From contig CAVWHY010000008.1 of assembly GCA_963754955.1 (NCBI GenBank), forward strand, positions 124,001 to 188,000: a stretch of 64,000 nucleotides of DNA, in the 5' to 3' direction. Numbering within the stretch: position 1 is the stretch's first letter; every line of letters begins with the position of its first letter. This DNA comes from CAVQJU01 sp963754955 (GTDB lineage Bacteria > Acidobacteriota > Vicinamibacteria > Vicinamibacterales > CAVVIG01). This document shows positions 7,736 through 17,997 of the stretch, one piece after another. The notes under the pieces are model-generated. The model had not been told where the DNA came from, did no database searches, and saw nothing but the letters and a program-made list of their open reading frames with translations. A program made the position numbers and the translations under genes.

Positions 7736-10100
7736 ATGCCACGCGGCACAACCGAATGCCAGGGCGGCAAGAGAGCATTCATCGCTGGTGGTCGAGCGCT
7801 CCTTGCCAGTCGAAAATGAGCGAAAAGGACGTCGACGCGGTGCTGACGCTCCGGCGCCATGACGAGGAACCGGTTCCCATCTGCGGCAACGCCCCAGTCT
7901 GCCGCAATGCCGGGAGCTTGGAACAGCGTCGTCGGCGAGCCGACCGCCAGTACAGGGTGAACGCTGACAGGAACCGAGGCGATCGCGCCTTCCGGCGTGA
8001 CGAAGAAGAGTTCCTTGCCGTCGGCTCTCCATCGGGGCGCCGTGCCGCCGGACTTGGACACGATCACGCTCTCCCCCGCGCTCTCGGCGTCGTTCGTGGA
8101 CGCGGGTGCAAACGGGCGGACCAGAACTTCTTGACGACCGGATTCGTTGGACACGTACGCCACCCATCGCCCGTCTGGCGAGAACTGGGCCTGCATCCTG
8201 GTCGAAGGCGCGCCGGATCAAAGGGTATGGCTTGCGCTCGCCAGTCAGAGGCAAGACCCACACGTCCAGTCGGGTCGACCCGTTGGTCGCGCTCGTATAC
8301 AGCAGGAACCGGCCATCGCGAGAGATGCTGGTTGGAATCTTGTGCTGCGGGCTTTCGAGCAGCAGGCGTGCTCCCTGTTCGCCACCGATGGACTGCTCGA
8401 AGAGCGAGCCAATCGCCCCCGGTGCCTGTGAAGACGATGCGCCTGCCATCTTCGGACCACACCGGCCAGTCCTCGAGCCTGGCATCGAACGTGAGCCTGG
8501 ACGATCTGCCGGACGGAAGATCCACGAGCCAGAGATCCTGATCGACGGTCGCTCGCATCGCGTGCTGGACCACCACGGCACGCGTCTCTCCCGGCGCGAG
8601 GGCCAGCCCGCTGTACCGACCCGGCTCACCGACACGACCGAGCACGTTCCCGTGGCGGTCCAGCCATGTCAGCCGGAGTGTCTCGTCGGGAGCTCTGAAG
8701 GCGAGCGCACCGTTTCTCGATGCCGAGAAGAAGGCGCCGTCCAGAAAGGAGCCTACCGGTTCGGCAATCCGAGCGGCCTCACCAGTGAGCTGCAGACGCG
8801 CCGGATCGAAGGCTTGTGCGAAGAGCGCGCCGTCGCGCATGAAAAGCAGATGGCCCTGTTCGCGCTCGCCGTCCGGCACGTACGCCGCGCCGAAGCCCGC
8901 TGCGAGAATTCGATGTCGACGAGGTCGTCTCGGGCGGCGCGTCGAGAGAGTGCACGTAGATGCCGGAGTTCTCGGGCGCGGCTCTGGACACACTCAGATA
9001 GAGGAACCGCCGACCGTCGGGGAGAAACCACGGAAGGAGATGCGCCGACTCCTGTCTCGACGCATCCGGTTGCGTCACGATGGACGCCGCGCCGCCCGAC
9101 GCAGGACAGCGGACGATGCCACCCTGAGGGCTTCCGACCACGATGACGTCGTCCTGGTTCCACGAGCCGCCGATCGGCCAAGCTGGGCAAGGTGCACACG
9201 GTCTGTGGAGCACCCCCGGTCACGTCGACCTTCTTCAGTTGCCCGACGGCGTCGAACGCGACGAACCGACTGTCCGGTGACCAGAACATCGGCGGCACGC
9301 ATGCCGCCCAGCGCGACTTCGGTTCCCGGAAGCGGCACGAGCTTCGCTCGCATCCAGGCTGCGAACCCAGAGACGCAGAACCCCGTCGGCGCCGGAACCC
9401 GCGAAGACGAGACGACGACCGTCGGGAGAGATGGCGAACGCCGACGTCTCCGTGAGCCTGACCCCTGTCGAGACCTCGACCTTGATCGGCTCACGGGCGA
9501 CCGGCGGGCGCCGCGGGTACAGGAGCACCAGGACGACCGAGGCGACACACACGCCCGCGACGAACCACAGCGCCGCCGGGCGGCTCAAGAATCTCGACGC
9601 CCCCTGACCGTCCTTCGCCGTGTTCGCGGCCCGCGGTTCACCATCGTCCAGGTGCTTCGCTTGACCGATCGCGGCTCTCAGACTCATCGGGCCCGAGGTC
9701 GACAGCCTTTTCTTGCTCGGTGTCCGCGTCTTTCGGCACGGTGGGCGAGCCGAGCACGGCGCTCGCCGTCGGCGCCATTGACAGCTTTGACTGGCGCAAC
9801 GAACCGGTACCCACGTTTTGGAACGGTTTCGACGTACCTCTCGCCGTCGGGCGTCTCGCCGAGCGCCCGACGAAGCGCGAACACGTGATAGGCGAGGTTG
9901 CTTTCCTCGACGAACGAGTCCGGCCAGACTTCCTTGAGGAGCTCGTCCTTCGTCATGAGGCGGCCGGGCCGGGCGGCCAGCGCCGCCAGCACGTCGAACG
10001 CCTTGGGCGTCAACGGAACCGGACGGCCATCCCGCAACAGGAGACGTTCGGACACGTCGAGCGTGAAGTCGCCGAACTGCAGACCAACACGATCGTTCAT
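7702..10100 (-). pseudogene. winged-helix (CadC/OmpR-type) regulator fused to TolB-like propeller, multiply frameshifted
   Basis: Reading starts at ATG 10100 with a Trans_reg_C-type winged helix (LLRDGRPVPLTPKAFDVLAA, DELLKEVWPDSFVEESNLA, VPKRGYRFVAPV). After a frameshift near 9700 comes a single membrane helix (ALWFVAGVCVASVVLVLLY). A PD40/WD40-like propeller follows with blades such as TSAFAISPDGRRLVFAG, FWSPDSRFVAFDAV and MQAQFSPDGRWVAYVSN. The propeller continues only by switching frame near 9300, 9190, 8900, 8450 and 8200. With at least five breaks it cannot give a full product. The intact ancestor would have been a membrane-bound one-component regulator of about 750-800 residues. The end is lost in the repeat array. 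Confidence 0.8.
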
Positions 10101-10333
10101 CGTAGCGGCATCGTCATCCTGAGTCGCAGACGATTTAGCATTCCGACGTGCGGCAATTGTGAGCCAATGCGATCAAAGCGGTCACAAATCGATTCCCAAT
10201 CAGCGAATCAAGGGGTTCTTATACCCGTTCTAAAGACGTGGATACGCGCGTCAACGCATCCTTCAGTCCAGGCGCGGCAGACCCGTCCGCACCTAGCGGA
10301 CAAAGGGGATGAAAATGAGCAACAAGACAGATC

Positions 10334-10810
10334 GTGGCACGTACGGCCGGCGTGATGCTGATGGCCGGCGCCCTTGCGGGCACGGGCGCCCGGGTACAGG
10401 CGAGTGGGGACAAAGCGCAGGTCCGGGCGATCGAAGGTGTCTGGGCGGCTGTCGTCAGTATCCGGGACTGCCAGTCCCAAGCAGAGATCTTTACGTTTCC
10501 GTCGATGGAGATCTACATTCGCGGAGGAAGCTTGCTGTTGGAGAATAGCGGTACACCCGATGCGAGGTCGACAGGCATGGGCACCTGGCAGCACGCAGGT
10601 GGCAGGGACTACACCGCGGTCTACCGGTTCTTCGCCTACAACCCCGACGGGAGCCTGTTCGGGGTCCTCAGAGCCTCATCAACGATCCGGCTCAACGCCA
10701 GGGGTATCGCGTTCACCACTTCAGCATCAGACACCTTCGAGGTGTCCGACCTCAACGGCACTGTGATCCAGCAAGGTTGCGGGACCAGACAGGGGACGCG
10801 ACTGCAGTAG
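10334..10810 (+). CDS. exported beta-rich protein, unknown function
   Basis: 158 codons from GTG 10334. The first ~27 residues look like a signal peptide (TAGVMLMAGALAGTGARVQA). An ATG at 10309 with AAGGGG upstream is in another frame, so a one-base shift may separate the true start (MKMSNKTD) from the body. The mature part has conserved-looking stretches (GVWAAVVSIRDCQ, GTWQHAGGRDYTAVYRFF, NPDGSLFGVLRASSTIRLN) and two cysteines. The pattern recalls secreted lipocalin-like barrels frequent in Acidobacteriota, but I cannot name the family. It is divergent from the regulator-propeller gene, with about 230 bp between them. Confidence 0.6.
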   Translation: MARTAGVMLMAGALAGTGARVQASGDKAQVRAIEGVWAAVVSIRDCQSQAEIFTFPSMEIYIRGGSLLLENSGTPDARSTGMGTWQHAGGRDYTAVYRFFAYNPDGSLFGVLRASSTIRLNARGIAFTTSASDTFEVSDLNGTVIQQGCGTRQGTRLQ

Positions 10811-11029
10811 CTGGTTTTCCTTCTCGAGAAGGTCAATGTGGAGAGACGGCGCCGAGAGCCGTCTCTCCCGTGGGCATGGCGAATTCCAATTCGCAAGCCT
10901 TCTTTGCTGGTGCCACGATCTTGCTAGGATCCGGCGCTGCGCGATCTGGCCGTCCTCTTTCTGCATCTGCCGGCGACCGTTGCCCGACTCGCTGGTCCCG
11001 GCCATGCCTGCCCGCAACGGGCGTGCTTG

Positions 11030-11165
11030 AAGGTCCGCCAGTTCCGGCGCGGAATCGATCACCAAGGCCCCCTAGCAGAACCCGCTTCCAGACGCGCTCG
11101 TGCTTCGAAGCGTGCGCCAGTTTCCGGCGCAGAACAATCGCCAAGCCCACCTGAGGAACGGGTGC
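11030..11165 (+). repeat. family A tandem pair
   Basis: Units start near 11035 (GTCCGCCAGTTCCGGCGCGG) and 11112 (GTGCGCCAGTTTCCGGCGC), 77 bp apart and joined by GACGCGCTCGTGCTTCGAAGC. The second unit ends with GAACGGGTGCTCC, the same 3' end as the units at 24.6 and 25.7 kb. Confidence 0.88.
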
Positions 11166-11239
11166 TCCAGATTTCACCCCACATCAACTCAACCAGCACG
11201 TGGTTGTCGCCGCGACGACTTCATGCTCGCCGTCTTTCC

Positions 11240-11345
11240 CATCTCGGTCACACGATGGTTGGCAGGGAAGTCCCCGCGAACCTCAACACTCCCAGCGTTC
11301 TACTGCCGGCCGCTCGACGGTCAACAGGCGCCGGACAGCCACGCT
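11240..11345 (+). repeat. family B repeat, degenerate copy
   Basis: TCGGTCACACGATGGTTGGC and TTCTACTGCCGGCCGCTCGACGG parallel the same stretches in the copies at 14.4 and 30.2 kb, with other sequence between. It lies just upstream of a broken kinase gene. Confidence 0.4.
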
Positions 11346-11446
11346 GCGGCGGGCCGCTGCTTCAGGGAGTAGACTGGCGGCATTTCAAATTGCGGTGGCC
11401 GGCTCAGCCGCCGCTTGGAGAATTGCAATCGCCACTAGAGGTACCG

Positions 11447-14264
11447 GTGACGCCTGAACGCGAGCGCGATGTCGAACGGATCTGCCGCGCGGCGCTCGAA
11501 CGTCCAGTCGCGGAGCGCACCGGCTTTCTGACCGACGCGTGCGGTGGCGATGTCGACTTGCGCCAAGCGGCCGAGCGACTGGTGGCGCAGGAGGAGGCGG
11601 CCGCGTCGTTTCTCGAGACGCCCGCCTGGGTGATCGCCGGCGCGGGAGATGGCCGCTTCAATGGCCGGGCACTCGACGCCCGCCAGGACGATCACGGCGG
11701 CACCTCGCGGCGATCGTCTTGAGCCGAGCGATCGGTTGGCACAGCACGGCCCGCTGGACGGTGCGCGCTTTGCACCCGGGCAGATCTTTGCCGCCCGTCA
11801 CCGCATCGTCAGCCTGCTCGGGCGCGGAGCGATGGGCGAAGTCTATCGCGCCGAAGACCTGAAGCTCGGACAATCGGTCGCGCTGAAGTTGGTCGCGGCC
11901 AGCGCGGCCCGCGGCGACGAGCGTGTGCGGCGATTCATCGCGGAGGTGCGCCTGGCTCGCGGAATCGCCCATCCGAACGTCTGCCGTGTGTACGACATCG
12001 GAGAGGCGGATGGCTGGTGCTATATCTCGATGGAACTGGTCGACGGTGAGACGCTCGAGTCGCTCTTGCGCCGCATCGGCCGATTGCCTGGCGAGAAGGC
12101 GCTTGATATGGCGAGGCAGCTCTGCGCAGGGTTGGCGGCCGCTCATGACTGCGGCGTTCTGCACCGCGACCTGAAGCCATCGAACATCATGGTCGACGGC
12201 CGAGGGCCGCATCCGGATCTTGGATTTCGGACTGGCGGTCCCGAGCGGCGAGTCGACGATCGGTGAAATCGCCGGAACGCCGGCGTACATGGCCCCGGAG
12301 CAGCTGGTCGGGGATCGAGCCACCGAGCGAACGGATCTGTACGCGCTGGGACTCGTGCTCTACGAGCTCTACGCTGGACGACGGCTCTTTCCGGTTCAGA
12401 CGTTTGAAGAACGCCGGCACGTCAGCCACGACACGTCTGTGGCGCACCCCTTACCGGGGATCGACCCGGAGATTGAGCGAATCATTCATGCGTGTCTCGA
12501 ACGAGATCCGGCCGAGCGACCCAGGTCGGCCCTGGCGATCGCCGCGCTCCTGCCCGGCGGCGATCCACTCGCGGCCGCACTGGCCGAAGGGCGCTGTGCC
12601 GTCGCCCGACATGGTCGCTGCCGCGGGTCGCAAGGGCGTCTTGCACCCCGTGCTGGCCTGGACGCTGTTGGCGCGCCGTCCTTGTCGGAACCGTTGTGGT
12701 TGCGTCCCAGGCTTATGTGGTGTCGGTCGCCCCGTCGGACGTGCCCAAGCCGCCCGACGTGCTCGCGGAGCGCGCGAGGGACGTCCTCGCCATTAGCTGG
12801 AGCCGATGAGACGCAGGCGGACCGTGAGTTCTGGTTCGCGCCGGATCCGCTCGCGCCTCGCTCGTCGGAGCGTCTCTCTCGACGGCGAGCGCCGCGAGCA
12901 GCGGACGCAACGCCTCTCGAGTCCCGGTCAAGTTCGTGTATCGGCAGAGTCCGCACTATCTGGTCCCGCAGAACTTGTTCCGTGTCGTCACCGATCGCGA
13001 CCCACCCCGAATATGCCGGGGATGGCGACTGTCACCCTCGATCCAGTGGGACGCTTGGTGCGTTTCGACAGAGTTCTTGCGCAGGACGAGCGGGTTCAGG
13101 CGAGCGCCTCGACCCCCAAATTGGGATCGGTTGTTCACCGAGGCGGGCCTCAGACTCCACGAGTTTGAGCCGGCGGAACCTCACGGCACGCCCTCTGTCG
13201 CCCATGACCGTCGTCTCGGCTGGGACGAGAGAGGCGCGCTATCCAGCCCACTCCACGTCACGGTCGCAACGCTCGATGGCAAAGCGGTGCATTTCGACGT
13301 GGCGGGCGACGGCGTCACGCCGGATGCCCCTCGTAATCCGTTCTCAACCGGCCGATCTCGGGCGATCGACGCGTTGTCTGGCGGCCATCGTCGTGTCGAT
13401 CTTCGCGGGAGCGGCGATCCTGGCCCGACGGAATCTGCGACTCGGTCAGGGCGATCGTCGGGCGGCTCGGAACGTCGCGGTGGTCGTGTGGGCGGATGTG
13501 CTCTCCGGGATTCTTCGCGCGCACCACGTGCCGGTCGCGCTGGAGGAGGTCACGTTTCTCTTCGGCATGACTCGGCTCGACCCTCTTCTGGGGAGCGTTC
13601 ACCTGGGTCATCTACATCAGCCTCGAACCGTCGGTCCGCCGCGTGTGGCCGTACACGTTAATCTCATGGACCCGGTTGATGGCCGGGCGTCTGCGCGACC
13701 CACTGGTCGGACGCGACGTGCTGGCGGGGTTGTTGGGGGGAGTCATGCTGACCGGGATGACGATCGTTCGCGTTGCGGATGGCTCACCGTGCTCCGCCGG
13801 ACCTGTTCGTTCTGCCGGCGCTCGAAACCCTGCGCTCGGTTCGATCATTCATGAGTGGTCTCACCATTCAGGTTCTCAGCGCCGTGACAACGGGGCTTGC
13901 GGATTTCTTTTGTCTGTTCGCAGTTCGTGCGGTCGTTCGCAAAACGTGGATTGCCGCCACCTTGGTGGCCGTAGCGGGGGCCGCGCTGGGATTTGGCGGA
14001 ACCGATCTGCTGTGGGGGTGGCCGATGCTCTGGAACGTCGCGGCGGGGCTGTTCGCGGCCACGATTCTGCTCCGCCTGGGATTCCTGGCCTTTGTGGCCA
14101 TGTTGCTCGTCGCTGGGTTGCTGCGAGGGCCTGTGACGCTGGATCTGAACGCCTGGACGCTCGGGACCTCGTTGGTGACGTTGCTCGTCGTTGCGGCGCT
14201 GGCCCTGTACGGCTTCATGGTCGCGCTGGCAGGGCGTCGGGCATTGCCTGGCAAGGCGGTGTAG
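11447..14264 (+). pseudogene. Hanks-type Ser/Thr kinase with C-terminal membrane domain, multiply frameshifted
   Basis: It starts at GTG 11447 with the acidobacterial kinase leader (TPERERDVERICRAALERP, DACGGDVDLRQAAERLVAQ). After a shift near 11700 comes the kinase domain: GRGAMGEVYRA loop, VALKLV lysine, HRDLKPSNIM catalytic loop. A one-base insertion near 12210 moves the frame before DFGLA and TPAYMAPEQ. Beyond the kinase, further shifts near 12600, 12680 and 12800-13300 separate GRKGVLHPVLAWTLLA, VVASQAYVVSVAPSDVP, YRQSPHYLVPQNLF and the final polytopic part. The last frame (13773-14264) is clean and has several hydrophobic helices ending RRALPGKAV. The ancestor was one gene of roughly 930 codons; it is no longer translatable as a whole. 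Confidence 0.85.
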
Positions 14265-14399
14265 CCGACCGCGACGGCTCGATCGGTCTCCACTCAGTCG
14301 AACTCCCAACTTTCAATTACTGGCAGGAAGGGTCGGTCCTCTTTGACGCCGAAGGATTTAGTTTCCGCCGGGACAGCGGGGCCCGCTGCGCGCCATCGT

Positions 14400-14575
14400 G
14401 ATCCCACTCACGAGAGTCGCCTCCGACAGCCGGGTCCGAGGTGATTGGCCGGCACACCCACCTGAGACTTTGGGGAATTCGCGGTGGTACTGTCGGTCGC
14501 TGGAGGGTGAAGCAGCGCAGGGAAGTCACTGCGGACGGGGAAGTACCCGCTTGCATTCCATGTCGGCCGTCGCTC
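14400..14575 (+). repeat. family B repeat
   Basis: It shares the order CTCACGAGA, TCGCCTCCG, CAGCCGGGTCCGAG, TTGGCCGGCA, TTCGCGGTG, TACTGTCGG, GAGGGTGAAGCAG and GGGAAGTCAC with the copy at 30.2 kb. The match extends over about 170 bp with short gaps. No ORF or inverted terminal repeat is evident. The next 300 bp before the second kinase gene hold nothing recognisable. Confidence 0.75.
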
Positions 14576-14875
14576 GTGCGAAGCGACCGGAGTGTGGAAT
14601 CAGAGGGACACAATTATCCCGCAACTCGACCAATCGAAGCGGTTGGGGTCCATAGAAGGCCCCTTGCTCTAAATCCAGAGACCTCCGACTTTCATCGAAA
14701 GGCAACTCGAAGCTCACTTAGAATGGGCGGCGCATCCCGAACGACCACTGACAGCTACCAAGCTGGTCTCAGCCGGAGCCGAGGCGACTAGGCCTCCTGC
14801 GCTTATCCGCAGTCGCTCCGGCACGACGAAGCGCCGGCGGTTGGCGTGTTGGCGACGAAGGTTCGCACAGCCCAC

Positions 14876-17521
14876 ATGACTCCTGAACGCTGGGCCGAAG
14901 TCAAGCGCGTCTGCGACGCGGCGCTCGCGCGGAACGGAGCGGCCCGCACGACGTTTGTCGCAGCAGCATGTGGGGACGATGATTCCCTGCGACGGGAGGT
15001 CGAGTCGCTCCTGGCTCAGGCGTCAAGCACCGCGGGTTTCCTTGAGCGCGCCGGCGGCTGCGCGGGCAAGCGAACTCTCGAGCGACAGCCCGTCACTCAT
15101 CGGTCGGCAGCTAGGGGCCTATCGCGTGGTCCGGCTGCTCGGCCGCGGTGGCATGGGCGAGGTCTACGAAGCAGAGCATCTCGATACCCATCGCCGCGTG
15201 GCTCTGAAGGTCCTCAATCACACGCTGCCGACGAAGACAGATCGCGCTCGGTTCCTTCGCGAAGGGCAGCTGGCCGCCTCGATCAGCCATCCCAACAGCG
15301 TCTATGTGTTTGCGACCGAAGAGATCGCGGGCACCTTGGTGATCGTGATGGAGCTGGTAACAGGCGGCACGCTCAACGATGTCGTCCGAGCCCATGGACC
15401 ATTGCCCCCCGCCAGCAGCGGTCGACGCGATCTTGCAGGTCATGGACGGTCTCGAGGCGGCCGCTGCGAAAGGCGTACTCCATCGTGATGTCAAACCGTC
15501 GAACTGCTTCATCGATGGCACCGGCACGGTCAAGATCGGCGACTTCGGGCTCTCGCTCACCCCACAGGCACAGGAGGAGACCCAACTCACCCTCACAGGC
15601 ACCGTGCTCGGCACGCCGATGTTCGCGTCGCCGGAGCAGATTCGCGGAGGATCCCTCGACGTGCGCTCGGACCTCTACTCGACCGGAGCCACGTTGTACT
15701 TCCTGCTGACCGGACAGCCGCCGTTCGCGGGCGACGGCGTCCTCCAGATCGTGGCCAGCGTCCTCGAGCGCGACGCCGACTCGCCAAGACGGCTGAAGCC
15801 CGACCTTCCGGATGCCCTCGCCCAGATCGTGCTGCGCTGCCTCGCAAAGGACCCGGCCCACCGGCCCGACAGCTATCAACGTCTGCGGCGCGATCTGCTG
15901 CCGTTCAGCTCGCAAGCACTGACGCCCGCCACTCCGGGCACGCGCGTGATGGCCTCGATCCTCGATGTCCTCATCTCGGGCCTGCCGTTTGTCGTCCCCA
16001 TCGATTTCCTGAATGTGCGTGGCCTCGCCGCCTTGTCGCCGGCACGAGAGACCGCAGACTTCGTCGTCGGTTTGCTCTACTTTGGATTGCTCGAAGGAAT
16101 CTGGGGCGCTTCACTCGGCAAGATGCTGTTCGGGATTCGACTTGCCGGACCCGATCACCGTCCGCGCCGGCATCGGCAGGACGTTCGTTCGCACGTTGAT
16201 CTACCTGTCCTCATCATTCCTGCCGGTCACAATCTTGCTCACGGTGCCGCTGTTCGCACGCACCATGGCTGGCGCGACGATCGGCCCGTGACGGTCACCG
16301 TCGCGGCGGCTCTGCTCATCGGGCTCGCTCTCTTGTTTTCGACGGCGCGACGAGGCAACGGATTCGCTGGCCTGCACGACCTGGCGAGCCGCACGCGTGT
16401 CGTGCGTCGCCTCGACGTCACCGGCGCGTGTACCGCTGTCGATTCCTGCAGCACGGGGTGCGGGTGGCAACCGGCGCCCGTCACATCGGTCCCTATGTGA
16501 TGCTCGAGACGCGTGACGATCAGGTGGTCGATGATGTGCTGCTGGCCTACGATCAGGTCTTGCGTCGTCGCGTCTGGATTCAAGCGGATGCCGCCAGGAG
16601 CACCCGCAGTCGCTGCCGCGCGGCGGGACCTCGCACGACCCGGGCGCCTTCGGTGGCTGACCGGCAAGCGGACGCCTGTCGAATGCTGGGATGCCTTCGA
16701 CGCGCCCGAGGGGCTTCCGTTTGTGACGATTGCCCCGGTGCAACGATCGTGGTCGGCCGCGCGGTTCTGGCTTTTCGACGTGGTGCGCGAACTCGAAGCG
16801 ATGTGTCGCAGACCACCGGTGGCCCAGACCTGGACGTCGAGCACGTCTGGATTACCGCGGAGCGGCCGGGCAATCCTTCTGGATTTTCGGTGCCCCGGCC
16901 TTCCTCGCACGTGCGTCGACGACGGTCGGGCCACCGTTACGACCGAGAGACGACGGATCGGGCGTTCGCCTTTGTTCGTCGGCTCGCCACGGTCGCGCTC
17001 GGCCAACGCGGGCCCACTTCCGCTCCATGCGCACGCATTCCTAAGACAACTCGAGCAGGGACGCTTGCCAAACCTGAAGGCGATCGCTGGGGCGCTGCAG
17101 GAGACACTGGGCAGAAGGGCCGTGCTGACCCGACAACGGCGCGGCGTTCATCTGGCGCTCTGTGCCGCTAATGCCCGCTTGTGCGGTGCTGGCCGGGATC
17201 GCCTCGGCGATGATCCACGGGGCCCTCACCGAGGGCAGCATCCTCGCACCGCTGGCATTCTCTCTGATCTTCACCACCAACGTCGCGGTGTGGTCTGCGG
17301 CGGGGTTTCGAGGAGGACTCATCCTGCGCGCCCTGGACATCGCAGTGGTCACCCATGCCGGAGAGGAAGCTTCGCGACAGCGGGCACTGCTCCGTGCGAT
17401 CGTCGCGTGGTCGCCGTGTCTGTTCTTCTTGTTTGCGATCCTCTTCGGCTGGACCGTGCTCGGCAGTGCGGCTCTCGTCCTCATGGTGGGCGGCGCGGTG
17501 ATGGCTTACCTCAGGCCCTGA
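14876..17521 (+). pseudogene. Hanks-type Ser/Thr kinase with RDD membrane domain, multiply frameshifted
   Basis: It begins at ATG 14876 (MTPERWAEVKRVCDAALAR, then LRREVESLLAQ). After a shift near 15060 the kinase domain runs LGRGGMGEVYEAEH, VALKVL, VIVMELVTGGTL. After another near 15400 come VLHRDVKPSN, IGDFGLS and ASPEQ. Next is an RDD-type membrane domain (RVMASILDVLISGLPFVVP, WGASLGKMLFGIRLAGPD). Shifts near 16150, 16260, 16430, 16560 and 16800-17160 break the rest, which contains kinase-lobe-like pieces (HVWITAE, GRAILLDF, FLRQLEQGRLPNLKAIAGAL). A clean polytopic tail at 17162-17521 closes the gene. It is in the same orientation as the kinase pseudogene before it, suggesting paralogues. 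Confidence 0.85.
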
Positions 17522-17617
17522 GCGCGGGCTTCAGGATCGAATCGTTCGGTACACGACTGGTTCCAAGGTAAGTGGCTTGAGCGGTGGACCGCGACGTTGG
17601 ACATGTGGGTGGCAAGC

Positions 17618-17822
17618 TTTCAACGCGTGCGCCAGATCCGGGCGCGGAATCGATCGCGAAGCCCCCTGGGGGTTACCAGCCTCCGACACGATCGTGATGA
17701 TGGAAGGGGTGCGCCAGTTTCGGCGCGGAACCGATCGATCAGGCCCCTGGGGGATCGCGTCGCCCCGACACGTGCGCGGGTCTCGGCGCGGAATCGCCGA
17801 ACGGGCCACCCGGCCGTAACGC
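17618..17822 (+). repeat. family A tandem array, three units
   Basis: Type 1, type 1 and type 2 units start near 17627, 17709 and 17772. The joint CGACACGATCGTGATGATGG and the order of types are the same as at 2932-3135, so the array as a whole, not only the unit, is repeated 14.6 kb away. Confidence 0.9.
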
Positions 17823-17997
17823 TCTCCCCCCGGGTCGCATTTGTAGCGCTGCTCCTCGGGGGATTAGCCACGGCTCACGTGTAGGACCTCGCTGCACGAC
17901 AGCGCGTGAGGAGTGCTTCGCCACGTCGCACAAAACCGAGATCACACTGGAAGGGTGAGACTCGAAGGATTCGGCTCGGCGAGACGAGCCGTTCGAG

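Noticed and set aside
7702..17521. All frameshifts are sequencing errors
   Set aside because: Errors would be spread evenly. Several genes of 1-2 kb nearby have none, while these have many, and mobile elements with visible deletions lie around them. Single-shift genes (18.7 kb, 54.2 kb, 60.2 kb) could still be errors.
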